Positions 1-13,822 of a stretch of 15,547 bases of DNA are shown one piece after another. Source of the DNA: DASQBT01 sp035635075. GTDB lineage: Bacteria > Pseudomonadota > Gammaproteobacteria > Burkholderiales > Thiobacillaceae. The DNA lies in contig DASQBT010000032.1 of the NCBI GenBank assembly GCA_035635075.1, positions 1 through 15,547 of the forward strand, in the 5' to 3' direction. Positions within the stretch are counted from its first letter, which is position 1. Every line of letters starts with the position of its first letter. The translations under genes and the position numbers were made by a program. The notes beneath the pieces are model-generated. The model had not been told where the DNA came from. It did no database searches and worked only from the letters and a program-made list of their open reading frames with translations.

Positions 1-141
1 ATAGTTCTTCGCCAGCCCGCCAAACTTCTTCGACAAAATGGTGGTAATCGCCGCCGTCAGCGTGGTCTTGCCATGGTCCACATGACCAATCGTCCCCACG
101 TTCACATGCGGCTTCGTGCGCTCAAATTTTTCCTTGGACAT
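1..141 (-). CDS. tuf: Elongation factor Tu, N-terminal part (runs off left edge)
   Basis: EF-Tu is the cytoplasmic GTPase that delivers aminoacyl-tRNA to the ribosomal A site. Only the first 47 codons are in the window. They begin MSKEKFERTKPHVNVGTIGH and contain the G1/P-loop motif GHVDHGKT at residues 19-26, which is diagnostic of EF-Tu. The ATG at 139-141 follows the fusA stop by 20 nt, with an AGGGG Shine-Dalgarno-like element about 9 nt upstream, so the gene is the last visible member of the rpsL-rpsG-fusA-tuf (str) operon. In the usual naming this would be tufA. A second tuf copy ends at the right side of the window; the two partial pieces do not overlap, so their identity to each other cannot be judged here. 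Confidence 0.96.
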   Translation of the reverse strand, partial: MSKEKFERTKPHVNVGTIGHVDHGKTTLTAAITTILSKKFGGLAKNY

Positions 142-161
142 GTCTAGGCCCCTGTTGAAAG

Positions 162-2255
162 TTATTTCTTGCTACTGATCACGGTTTCCGCCACATTCCT
201 GGGCGCTTCGCTGTAGTGCTTGAACTCCATCGAATAGGTTGCACGCCCCTGGGACATGGACCGCAGGTCGGTGGAATAACCAAACATCTCGGCCAGCGGC
301 ACTTCAGCCCTGATGGTCTTTCCCCCAGGCATGTCTTCCATGCCCTGGATAATGCCGCGCCGGCGGTTGAGGTCGCCCATCACGTCGCCCATGTAGTCTT
401 CCGGAGTTTCCACTTCAACTGCCATCATGGGCTCCAGCAGTGCCGGGTTGGCCTTGCGCATGCCGTCCTTGAACGCGAGGATGGAGGCCATCTTGAAGGC
501 CTGTTCGGACGAGTCCACCTCGTGGTAAGACCCGTCAAACAGGGTGACCTTCACATCCACCACCGGAAACCCGGCCAAGACGCCATTGTTCATCGCTTCG
601 CGCAAGCCCTTGTCGACCGCGGGAATGTATTCGCGCGGCACGGTGCCGCCCTTGATGGCATCGACGAACTCGTAGCCCTTGCCCGCCTCGTTCGGCTCCA
701 TCTTGAGCCACACATGGCCATACTGGCCCTTGCCGCCGGACTGCTTGACGAACTTGCCTTCAATCTCGGTCTGCTTGCGGATCGCTTCGCGATAGGCCAC
801 CTGCGGCGCGCCGACATTGGCCTCCACCCCGAATTCGCGCTTCATCCGGTCGACGATGATTTCAAGGTGCAGTTCACCCATGCCGGATATGATGGTCTGG
901 CCGGTTTCCTCATCGGTGCGCACGCGGAACGAGGGGTCTTCCTGCGCCAGGCGGCCCAGTGCAATGCCCATTTTTTCCTGGTCAGCCTTGGTCTTGGGCT
1001 CCACCGCCACGTGAATCACCGGCTCGGGAAATACCATCCGCTCCAGAATGATGGGTTTGTCCGGATTGCAGATGGTGTCGCCGGTAACCGCCTCCTTCAA
1101 CCCCACCGCCGCGGCAATATCGCCCGCCCGGACTTCCTTGATTTCCGCGCGCTGGTTCGCATGCATCTGCAGAATGCGGCCGATGCGCTCCTTGCGCCCC
1201 TTGACCGAGTTGTAAATGGTATCGCCGGAGTTCACCACCCCCGAGTACACGCGGAAGAAGGTGAGCTGGCCTACATAGGGATCGGTCGCAATCTTGAACG
1301 CCAACGCAGCAAAGGGCTCGTCATCGGAGGCGCTGCGGTGGACCTCTTTGCCGTTCTCAGTCTCCCCCTTGACCGGCGGAATATCCACCGGGGAAGGCAT
1401 ATAGTCAATGACTGCATCGAGCATTTTCTGCACGCCCTTGTTCTTGAAGGCAGTGCCGCACAGCATGGGAACAATCTCGCTGGCAATGGTGCGGGCGCGC
1501 AAGCCTTTAATGATGTCCGCCTCGGAAAGGTCGCCTTCTTCCAGGTACCTGTTCATCATTTCTTCGGACGACTCGGCCGCGGCTTCGAGCATTTTTTCGC
1601 GCCATTCCTTGCAGGTGTCAAGCAGTTCGGCAGGAATGTCCGTGTACTCGAACTTCATGCCCTGGGAAGCTTCGTCCCAGTAAATGGCCTTCATCTTGAC
1701 CAGATCCACCACACCCCTGAAGTTTTCTTCCGCGCCGATGGGCACGACGATGGGAACGGGGTTGGCGCGCAGGCGGGTGCGCATCTGCTCATAAACCTTG
1801 AAGAAATTGGCGCCGGTGCGGTCCATCTTGTTGACAAACGCGAGGCGCGGAACACCATACTTGTTGGCTTGGCGCCATACGGTCTCGGACTGGGGCTGCA
1901 CCCCGCCCACGGCGCAGTACACCATGCAGGCGCCATCCAGCACGCGCATCGAGCGCTCCACCTCGATCGTGAAGTCCACGTGGCCCGGGGTGTCGATGAT
2001 ATTGATGCGATGCTGTTCGTGCTTGCCGTCCATGCCTTTCCAGAAGCAGGTGGTGGCAGCGGACGTGATGGTGATGCCGCGCTCACGCTCCTGCTCCATC
2101 CAGTCCATGGTGGCGGCGCCGTCGTGCACTTCGCCAATCTTGTGGGAAACGCCGGTGTAATACAGGATGCGTTCAGTCGTCGTGGTCTTTCCCGCGTCAA
2201 TGTGCGCGGAAATGCCAATGTTGCGATAGCGTTCGATCGGGGTAGCGCGTGCCAC
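162..2255 (-). CDS. fusA: Elongation factor G (EF-G)
   Basis: EF-G is the translational GTPase that drives tRNA-mRNA translocation and, with RRF, ribosome recycling. The 697-residue product is full length (E. coli about 704). The GTPase motifs are in order: AHIDAGKT at 17-24, DTPGH at 88-92 and NKMD at 142-145. The domain III-V sequence continues to a normal C-terminus ending NVAETVISSKK. The start codon is GTG (complement of cac at 2253-2255), giving MARATPIERYRNIG; an AGGA element lies 9 nt upstream and there is no nearby in-frame ATG matching the family N-terminus. It follows rpsG by 28 nt and precedes tuf by 20 nt, fitting a single str operon transcript. The resistance-relevant regions show no obvious defects by eye. 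A long plus-strand open frame overlaps it and is a shadow. Confidence 0.98.
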   Translation of the reverse strand: MARATPIERYRNIGISAHIDAGKTTTTERILYYTGVSHKIGEVHDGAATMDWMEQERERGITITSAATTCFWKGMDGKHEQHRINIIDTPGHVDFTIEVERSMRVLDGACMVYCAVGGVQPQSETVWRQANKYGVPRLAFVNKMDRTGANFFKVYEQMRTRLRANPVPIVVPIGAEENFRGVVDLVKMKAIYWDEASQGMKFEYTDIPAELLDTCKEWREKMLEAAAESSEEMMNRYLEEGDLSEADIIKGLRARTIASEIVPMLCGTAFKNKGVQKMLDAVIDYMPSPVDIPPVKGETENGKEVHRSASDDEPFAALAFKIATDPYVGQLTFFRVYSGVVNSGDTIYNSVKGRKERIGRILQMHANQRAEIKEVRAGDIAAAVGLKEAVTGDTICNPDKPIILERMVFPEPVIHVAVEPKTKADQEKMGIALGRLAQEDPSFRVRTDEETGQTIISGMGELHLEIIVDRMKREFGVEANVGAPQVAYREAIRKQTEIEGKFVKQSGGKGQYGHVWLKMEPNEAGKGYEFVDAIKGGTVPREYIPAVDKGLREAMNNGVLAGFPVVDVKVTLFDGSYHEVDSSEQAFKMASILAFKDGMRKANPALLEPMMAVEVETPEDYMGDVMGDLNRRRGIIQGMEDMPGGKTIRAEVPLAEMFGYSTDLRSMSQGRATYSMEFKHYSEAPRNVAETVISSKK

Positions 2256-2283
2256 TTTGAATATTCCTGCAAGGGTGGGCTAA

Positions 2284-2754
2284 TTAAAATCTGAAGTGGG
2301 CGAAAGCCTTGTTGGCTTCAGCCATGCGGTGCACTTCCTCGCGCTTCTTCATGGCTGCGCCGCGGCCTTCCGACGCATCCAGCAGTTCGCCCGCCAGACG
2401 CGCGCCCATGGATTTTTCACCGCGCTTGCGCGCGGCATCGCGCACCCAGCGCATGGCCAGGGCAGAACGGCGCGACGGTCGCACTTCCACCGGAACCTGG
2501 TAGTTGGCGCCACCGACCCGGCGGCTTTTCACTTCCACCAGCGGGCGCACGTTGTTCATGGCAGAGGAAAACACCTCCAGGGGGTCCTTGCCGGATTTCT
2601 TTGAGATCTGCTCAAACGCGCCATACACGATGCGCTCAGCCACGGACTTCTTACCGGAGGTCATGATTGCATTCATGAACTTGGAAACTTCCTGGTTACC
2701 GAATTTAGGATCAGGCAGAATTTCACGCTTGGGAACTTCGCGACGACGGGGCAT
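2284..2754 (-). CDS. rpsG: 30S ribosomal protein S7
   Basis: S7 is a primary 16S rRNA-binding protein that nucleates assembly of the 30S head and contacts the E-site tRNA. The product has 156 residues, a normal bacterial length. It begins MPRRREVPKREILPDPKFGN and ends EANKAFAHFRF, both typical of S7, with a basic central VEVRPSRRSALAMRW segment. ATG at 2752-2754 is preceded by a GAGGAAG Shine-Dalgarno. The gap from the rpsL stop is only 19 nt and the gap to fusA is 28 nt. In E. coli S7 autoregulates the str operon by binding a roughly 100-nt rpsL-rpsG spacer; the spacer here is too short for that operator. Confidence 0.98.
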   Translation of the reverse strand: MPRRREVPKREILPDPKFGNQEVSKFMNAIMTSGKKSVAERIVYGAFEQISKKSGKDPLEVFSSAMNNVRPLVEVKSRRVGGANYQVPVEVRPSRRSALAMRWVRDAARKRGEKSMGARLAGELLDASEGRGAAMKKREEVHRMAEANKAFAHFRF

Positions 2755-2773
2755 GGTTTTCTTCCTCTATTGA

Positions 2774-3151
2774 TCAAGCAGCCTTGGGACGCTTGGCGCC
2801 GTACTTGGAACGCGACTGCTTGCGGTCTTTCACGCCAGCCGTATCCAGGGAGCCGCGCACAGTGTGGTAACGCACACCCGGCAAATCCTTCACTCGGCCG
2901 CCGCGAATCAAGACCACCGAGTGCTCCTGCAGGTTGTGGCCCTCGCCGCCGATGTAGCTGATCACCTCGAAGCCGTTGGTCAGCCTCACCTTGCAGACCT
3001 TGCGCAAGGCGGAGTTAGGCTTTTTCGGCGTGGTGGTATACACGCGGGTACAGACGCCACGCCGCTGCGGGCAGGCCTGCAGGGCAGGCACCTTGCTTTT
3101 CGTTCGCGGGGCCTGACGGGGCTTGCGGATCAACTGGTTAATGGTTGGCAT
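2774..3151 (-). CDS. rpsL: 30S ribosomal protein S12
   Basis: S12 sits at the decoding centre and controls translational accuracy. The product from the ATG at 3149-3151 has 125 residues (E. coli 124) and begins MPTINQLIRKPRQ. The conserved loop TTPKKPNSALRKV carries K43, and GGRVKDLPGVRYH carries K88 and D89. These are the wild-type residues at the classical streptomycin-resistance positions; the aspartate is the known RimO methylthiolation site in E. coli. The frame stays open for 43 codons further upstream, but that extension has no similarity to S12 and runs through the promoter-leader region, so the internal ATG was chosen. The Shine-Dalgarno is weak: GGA is about 11 nt upstream and GAG is too close. 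It is the first gene of the str operon, preceded by a terminator-like hairpin. Confidence 0.98.
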   Translation of the reverse strand: MPTINQLIRKPRQAPRTKSKVPALQACPQRRGVCTRVYTTTPKKPNSALRKVCKVRLTNGFEVISYIGGEGHNLQEHSVVLIRGGRVKDLPGVRYHTVRGSLDTAGVKDRKQSRSKYGAKRPKAA

Positions 3152-3179
3152 GGCTCTGGTTTTCCATTTGCTCGGTCTT

Positions 3180-3209
3180 AAAACAACCGGGACGGCTCGC
3201 GCCGTCCCG
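3180..3209 (-). terminator. Intrinsic terminator or attenuator ahead of rpsL
   Basis: On the minus strand the perfect 9-bp stem CGGGACGGC / GCCGTCCCG encloses the tetraloop GCGA, a GNRA loop, and is followed at once by GTTGTTTTAA. This is a textbook Rho-independent terminator shape with an interrupted U-tract. It sits 28 nt before the rpsL start codon, about 80 nt past the rpoC stop, and downstream of the promoter at 3265-3293. It can therefore act on rpoBC read-through, on newly initiated str transcripts, or both. It is not bidirectional, since no T-run follows it on the plus strand. Confidence 0.75.
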
Positions 3210-3250
3210 TCGCTATGAATCGCGTTATTTTCGGGACGAAAAATCGCCCG
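3203..3250 (-). promoter_or_regulatory. str operon leader: upstream hairpin and competing antiterminator pairing
   Basis: In the RNA from the promoter upstream, a first hairpin pairs 3244-3250 with 3232-3239: seven base pairs, one bulged U, and a four-base U loop. Its 3' arm, CGUCCCG (3232-3238), is also perfectly complementary to CGGGACG (3203-3209), which is the 5' arm of the terminator at 3180-3209. The three pairings cannot all coexist: hairpin 1 frees the terminator, while the 3232-3238 : 3203-3209 pairing would block it. This is the layout of a transcription attenuator. The complementarities are read directly from sequence; regulation by them is inference, and no ligand or protein is identified. 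Confidence 0.45.
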
Positions 3251-3264
3251 GAAAAAGACGCATG

Positions 3265-3289
3265 ATTCTAGGGAGCGCACCCCGGATTG

Positions 3290-3293
<4 letters not shown>
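3265..3293 (-). promoter_or_regulatory. Sigma-70 type promoter for the str operon
   Basis: The minus strand reads TTGACA (3288-3293), a 17-bp spacer, then TAGAAT (3265-3270). This is a perfect -35 box, a five-of-six -10 box and ideal spacing. The TGA inside the -35 hexamer is the rpoC stop codon (3290-3292), so promoter and gene end overlap. Transcription would be expected to start near 3258-3259, giving a leader of roughly 107 nt before rpsL. An independent promoter here would let the str genes be expressed separately from rpoBC. Confidence 0.75.
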
Positions 3294-7486
<4,193 letters not shown>

Positions 7487-7504
7487 GAGTGATCCCTCGC
7501 CCGA

Positions 7505-11578
<4,074 letters not shown>

Positions 11579-11587
11579 GGAGTCTCC

Positions 11588-11719
11588 TTACTGGCAAGGG
11601 TGATGGGACAAGAAAAGCGCATGCGAATTCCCTCGAACAACCGAGCCCGTGACCACCCCGGACATTTCGACCTGGGTGGGAACCTCGTTTGCGAGGGCAA
11701 TCGGGTGCATACGTTTCAT
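11588..11719 (-). other. Possible 43-codon leader reading frame before rpoB
   Basis: An open frame of 43 codons runs from ATG (11717-11719) to TAA (11588-11590). It starts just after the long hairpin at 11725-11789 and its stop overlaps the rpoB Shine-Dalgarno (TAAGGAG), 9 nt before the rpoB ATG. An AGGTG element spaced 8 nt from its ATG lies within the 3' arm of that hairpin. The predicted peptide starts MKRMHPIALANEVP; I recognise no family. About two thirds of its third codon positions are G or C, which does not distinguish it from chance in GC-rich DNA. Position is the only argument for translation. Confidence 0.15.
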
Positions 11720-11724
11720 TGGCA

Positions 11725-11818
11725 ACACACCTAAAAAGCACATAACCCGGAGCCTTTGCAGGATCTCCGGGCGTGCTGCTTAGGTGTGTCCGCAGCGGCC
11801 AGCCGCTGCGAAGCACAC
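11725..11818 (-). promoter_or_regulatory. Structured rplL-rpoB spacer: competing hairpins, possible attenuator or RNase III site
   Basis: Hairpin A is a long three-part stem. Positions 11725-11734 pair perfectly with 11780-11789 (10 bp), 11737-11741 with 11773-11777 (5 bp), and 11746-11752 with 11765-11771 (7 bp). The inner CCCGGAG/CTCCGGG stem is followed on the transcript by TTATGTGCTTTTT, a weak terminator-like tail. Hairpin B, at 11791-11810, is CGCAGCGG, loop CTGG, CCGCTGCG, with an extension pairing 11814-11818 with 11784-11788. That extension uses bases also needed by hairpin A. In E. coli the rplL-rpoB spacer holds a partial terminator and an RNase III site, which sets the rpoBC to ribosomal-protein ratio. 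A similar role is inferred here from position and structure. Confidence 0.6.
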
Positions 11819-11825
11819 GCGAGCC

Positions 11826-12203
11826 TTACTTGATCTCGACCTTGGCGCCGGCGTCTTCCAACTGCTTCTTGAGCGCTTCGGCGTCAGCCTTGTTAATGCC
11901 TTCCTTGACGGGCTTCGGCGCGCCGTCGACCAGATCCTTGGCCTCCTTCAGGCCCAGGCCGGTTGCAGCACGCACCACCTTGATCACTTCGACCTTCTTT
12001 TCGCCGGTGGCGGCGAGCACAACGGTGAATTCGGTCTGCTCTTCAACTGCCGCGGCAGCGGCGGCAGGGGCAGCGGACACAGCCACTGCGGCGGCGGCAG
12101 CGGACACACCGAACTTGTCTTCCATTTCCTTAATCAACTCGGACAGATCCAGCACGGTCATACCGGCGATGGCGTCGAGAATTTCAGCTTTAGATACGGC
12201 CAT
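11826..12203 (-). CDS. rplL: 50S ribosomal protein L7/L12
   Basis: L7/L12 forms the flexible stalk dimers on the 50S subunit that recruit translational GTPases such as EF-G and EF-Tu. The product has 125 residues (E. coli 121). The N-terminal dimerisation and L10-binding domain covers about residues 1-33 (MAVSKAEILDAIAGMTVLDL). An Ala/Val-rich flexible hinge follows at about 34-53. The C-terminal GTPase-contacting domain contains EKKVEVIKVVRAATGLGLKE and ends DAGAKVEIK. ATG at 12201-12203 is preceded by AGGAG. The gene follows rplJ by 37 nt; in the family the pair is cotranscribed and the products form the L10-(L12)n stalk complex. Confidence 0.98.
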   Translation of the reverse strand: MAVSKAEILDAIAGMTVLDLSELIKEMEDKFGVSAAAAAVAVSAAPAAAAAAVEEQTEFTVVLAATGEKKVEVIKVVRAATGLGLKEAKDLVDGAPKPVKEGINKADAEALKKQLEDAGAKVEIK

Positions 12204-12240
12204 TTATAACTCCTGTCAGGTTCGTGAATAGATGAATAAA

Positions 12241-12765
12241 TTAGGCAGCCTGCTTTTGATCGCGGACCGCGGCCAAGCCACGCACAAATTTGGTCGGCAC
12301 CTCGTTGAGGGTGCGGACAAACTGGGCGATGGGGGCCTGCATGGTGCCGAGCAATTTGGCAAGCAGTTCTTCACGGCTCGGCATGGCCGCCAGGTTCGAC
12401 ACGTCCTTGGCGGACATGACAAAATTGGCCATGGCGCCCGCCTTGATGACGAACTTTTCGTTGCCTTTGGCGAACTCGTGCAACACCTTGGCGGCCGCTA
12501 CCGGATCCCGGGAAATACCGTATGCCAGCGGGCCGACCATCTGGTCGGCCAAACCGGAAAACGGCGTATCCTGGACAGCGCGGCGCGCGAGGGTGTTCTT
12601 GAGGATGCGGAAATAGACCCCGGAACTGCGCGCTTTCACGCGCAGCTGGGTCATGTCAGCAACCCCCAGTCCGCGATACTCGGCCACCACCACGGTCTGA
12701 GCCCGAGCGATCTGCTCGCTGATCTCGGCGACGACGGCCTTCTTCTCTTCAAGATTTAGACTCAA
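12241..12765 (-). CDS. rplJ: 50S ribosomal protein L10
   Basis: L10 anchors the L7/L12 stalk to 23S rRNA and, in enterobacteria, represses its own operon by binding the mRNA leader. The product has 174 residues (E. coli 165). It begins (M)SLNLEEKKAVVAEISEQ, has the L10 core VVVAEYRGLGV and LKNTLARRAV, and ends with a helical tail, VRGLAAVRDQKQAA. The start codon is TTG (complement of caa at 12763-12765). This start is supported by the family N-terminus and by a perfect AAGGAGG Shine-Dalgarno at 12773-12779, 7 nt upstream. A structured leader precedes it. No ATG start in frame gives a better fit. Confidence 0.97.
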   Translation of the reverse strand: MSLNLEEKKAVVAEISEQIARAQTVVVAEYRGLGVADMTQLRVKARSSGVYFRILKNTLARRAVQDTPFSGLADQMVGPLAYGISRDPVAAAKVLHEFAKGNEKFVIKAGAMANFVMSAKDVSNLAAMPSREELLAKLLGTMQAPIAQFVRTLNEVPTKFVRGLAAVRDQKQAA

Positions 12766-12860
12766 GGTCTAACCTCCTTCTGCGTGACAAGCCGGAAACC
12801 GGCTTGTTTGGCAACCTTGACAGGAAAATCCTGCCTTCGGGTGCGCCATCTGCGGGGGGT
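12766..12860 (-). promoter_or_regulatory. Probable L10 autoregulatory mRNA leader with rplJ ribosome binding site
   Basis: Just upstream of the rplJ Shine-Dalgarno is a perfect 9-bp hairpin with a 3-nt loop (12787-12795 with 12799-12807; arm ACAAGCCGG). A second hairpin, CAGGA-TTT-TCCTG, lies at 12821-12833, flanked by short complementary GGCA/TGCC segments. This compact fold next to the start of rplJ matches the known position of the L10 leader, to which the L10-L12 complex binds. I assign it by position and hairpin content, not by matching a consensus. Confidence 0.5.
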
Positions 12861-12892
12861 TCAGGGATCAGAGGTCAGGAATCAGGGATCAG
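12861..12892. repeat. Heptamer repeat array 1, oriented opposite to arrays 2 and 3
   Basis: Read on the minus strand this is a run of 7-nt units of the type CTGATCC / CTGATTC / CTGACCT. The 11-mer TCAGGGATCAG occurs at both ends (12861-12871 and 12882-12892). Positions 12865-12885 are the exact reverse complement of 13093-13113 in array 3 (21 nt). Positions 12875-12892 are the exact reverse complement of 12963-12980 in array 2 (18 nt). It lies in the untranslated rplA-rplJ gap, just upstream of the probable L10 leader. Confidence 0.85.
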
Positions 12893-12955
12893 AAAAATCC
12901 CATCGCCTTGCCGCTTCGCCCTTCAATTAAGTGCAGGTTTTCGAATCGGGGTTCA

Positions 12956-12986
12956 CTGATTACTGATCCCTGATTCCTGATCCCTG
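12956..12986. repeat. Heptamer repeat array 2
   Basis: On the plus strand this reads as exact 7-nt units: CTGATTA, CTGATCC, CTGATTC, CTGATCC, CTG. It is inverted relative to array 1, from which it is separated by 63 bp. Arrays 1 and 2 could form a stem of 18 contiguous base pairs in the rplA-rplJ transcript. The 63-bp segment between them (12893-12955) shows no gene and no motif I recognise. Confidence 0.85.
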
Positions 12987-13008
12987 CAGCCCTCCGGTCT
13001 TTGATAAC

Positions 13009-13034
13009 CCCGGTCTTGCGGGAGCAAGTCCGGG
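13009..13034 (-). other. Hairpin in rplA-rplJ spacer
   Basis: Positions 13009-13019 and 13024-13034 form an 11-bp stem with one mismatch and a 4-nt loop (TCCC on the minus strand). No T-run follows in either direction, so it is not a standard terminator. It lies between heptamer arrays 2 and 3, just downstream of the promoter-like sequence at 13045-13074. Its role is unknown; leader RNA folding or mRNA processing are possibilities. Confidence 0.45.
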
Positions 13035-13044
13035 CCCAAAGTTC

Positions 13045-13074
13045 GTTAAACAACTACCACCAATTAAGCATCAA
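13045..13074 (-). promoter_or_regulatory. Weak candidate promoter for rplJ
   Basis: The minus strand has TTGATG (13069-13074), 18 bp, then TTTAAC (13045-13050), each about four of six matches to sigma-70 consensus. E. coli has an internal promoter ahead of rplJ, which makes a promoter in this gap plausible, but the match is weak and could be chance. Confidence 0.25.
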
Positions 13075-13092
13075 GCCCCGGGTCAGGTCTTT

Positions 13093-13122
13093 CTGATTCC
13101 TGACCTCTGATCCTGATCCCTG
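13093..13122. repeat. Heptamer repeat array 3, next to the rplA stop
   Basis: On the plus strand the units are CTGATTC, CTGACCT, CTGATC (one base short), CTGATCC, CTG. It ends 5 nt before the complement of the rplA stop codon. Positions 13093-13113 are the exact inverse of part of array 1. A local inverted pair, GGTCAGG (13081-13087) and CCTGACC (13099-13105), allows a separate 7-bp hairpin that uses part of the array. Confidence 0.85.
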
Positions 13123-13127
13123 TCGCA

Positions 13128-13820
13128 TCAGCCTGCGAGACTGCCCTGATCGACCCGTATACCCACGCCCATGGTGCTAGAGACGGACATCTTCTTCAGG
13201 TATATGCCCTTGGAAGCAGAGGGCTTGGCCTTCTGCAAGGCCTCCACCAGTGCCTGCAAGTTGACCTTCAGATCGTCGGCAGCAAACGATGCGCGGCCGA
13301 TCGTGCAGTGAACGATACCCGCCTTGTCGGTGCGGTATTGAACCTGACCCGCCTTGGCATTTTTCACCGCTTCGCTCACGTTCGGGGTCACGGTGCCTAC
13401 CTTGGGGTTGGGCATCAGGCCGCGCGGGCCCAGTATCTGGCCCAGTTGACCCACGACCCGCATCGCATCCGGTGTGGCGATCACCACATCGAAATCCATC
13501 TTGCCTGCCTTGACATCGGCAGCCAAATCCTCGAATCCTACTATGTCGGCTCCCGCGGCCCTGGCCGCCTCGGCATTGGCGCCCTGGGCGAATACCGCCA
13601 CGCGCACCGTTTTCCCAGTGCCTTTGGGCAGGACGACGGAGCCGCGCACCATTTGATCGGATTTGCGCGCATCGATGCCCAGGTTGACCGCCACGTCGAC
13701 CGATTCATCAAATTTGGCCGTGGCAGTTTCCTTCACCAGTTGCAAGGCTTCCATCACGGGGTAGGCCTTGGTCCGATCGATCCTGCTCTTGATCGCTTGC
13801 AAGCGCTTGGAAATGCCCAT
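13128..13820 (-). CDS. rplA: 50S ribosomal protein L1
   Basis: L1 forms the mobile L1 stalk that helps release deacylated tRNA from the E site. In E. coli it also represses rplK-rplA translation. The product has 230 residues (E. coli 234), begins MGISKRLQAIKSRIDRTKAY and contains the L1 signatures DESVDVAVNLGID and GPRGLMPNPKVGTVT. It ends with VSSTMGVGIRVDQGSLAG. ATG at 13818-13820 lies 2 nt after the rplK stop, with GAGGTG inside the rplK end as ribosome binding site, so translation is probably coupled to rplK. The stop lies next to heptamer array 3. Confidence 0.98.
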   Translation of the reverse strand: MGISKRLQAIKSRIDRTKAYPVMEALQLVKETATAKFDESVDVAVNLGIDARKSDQMVRGSVVLPKGTGKTVRVAVFAQGANAEAARAAGADIVGFEDLAADVKAGKMDFDVVIATPDAMRVVGQLGQILGPRGLMPNPKVGTVTPNVSEAVKNAKAGQVQYRTDKAGIVHCTIGRASFAADDLKVNLQALVEALQKAKPSASKGIYLKKMSVSSTMGVGIRVDQGSLAG

Positions 13821-13822
13821 GA

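Noticed and set aside
3138..3167. Ten-codon frame (MENQSHANH) overlapping the rpsL start
   Set aside because: It is very short, has no good Shine-Dalgarno and is in a different frame from rpsL. It is best explained by chance.
3152..3280. N-terminal extension of S12 by 43 codons
   Set aside because: The extension has no S12 similarity and would cover the leader, the terminator hairpin and part of the promoter-proximal region. The internal ATG at 3151 gives the standard S12 length.
12861..13122. CRISPR-like repeat array
   Set aside because: Units are 7 nt long and directly abutting, with no unique spacers, in inverted orientations, and there are no cas genes. This is a short tandem or inverted repeat, not CRISPR.
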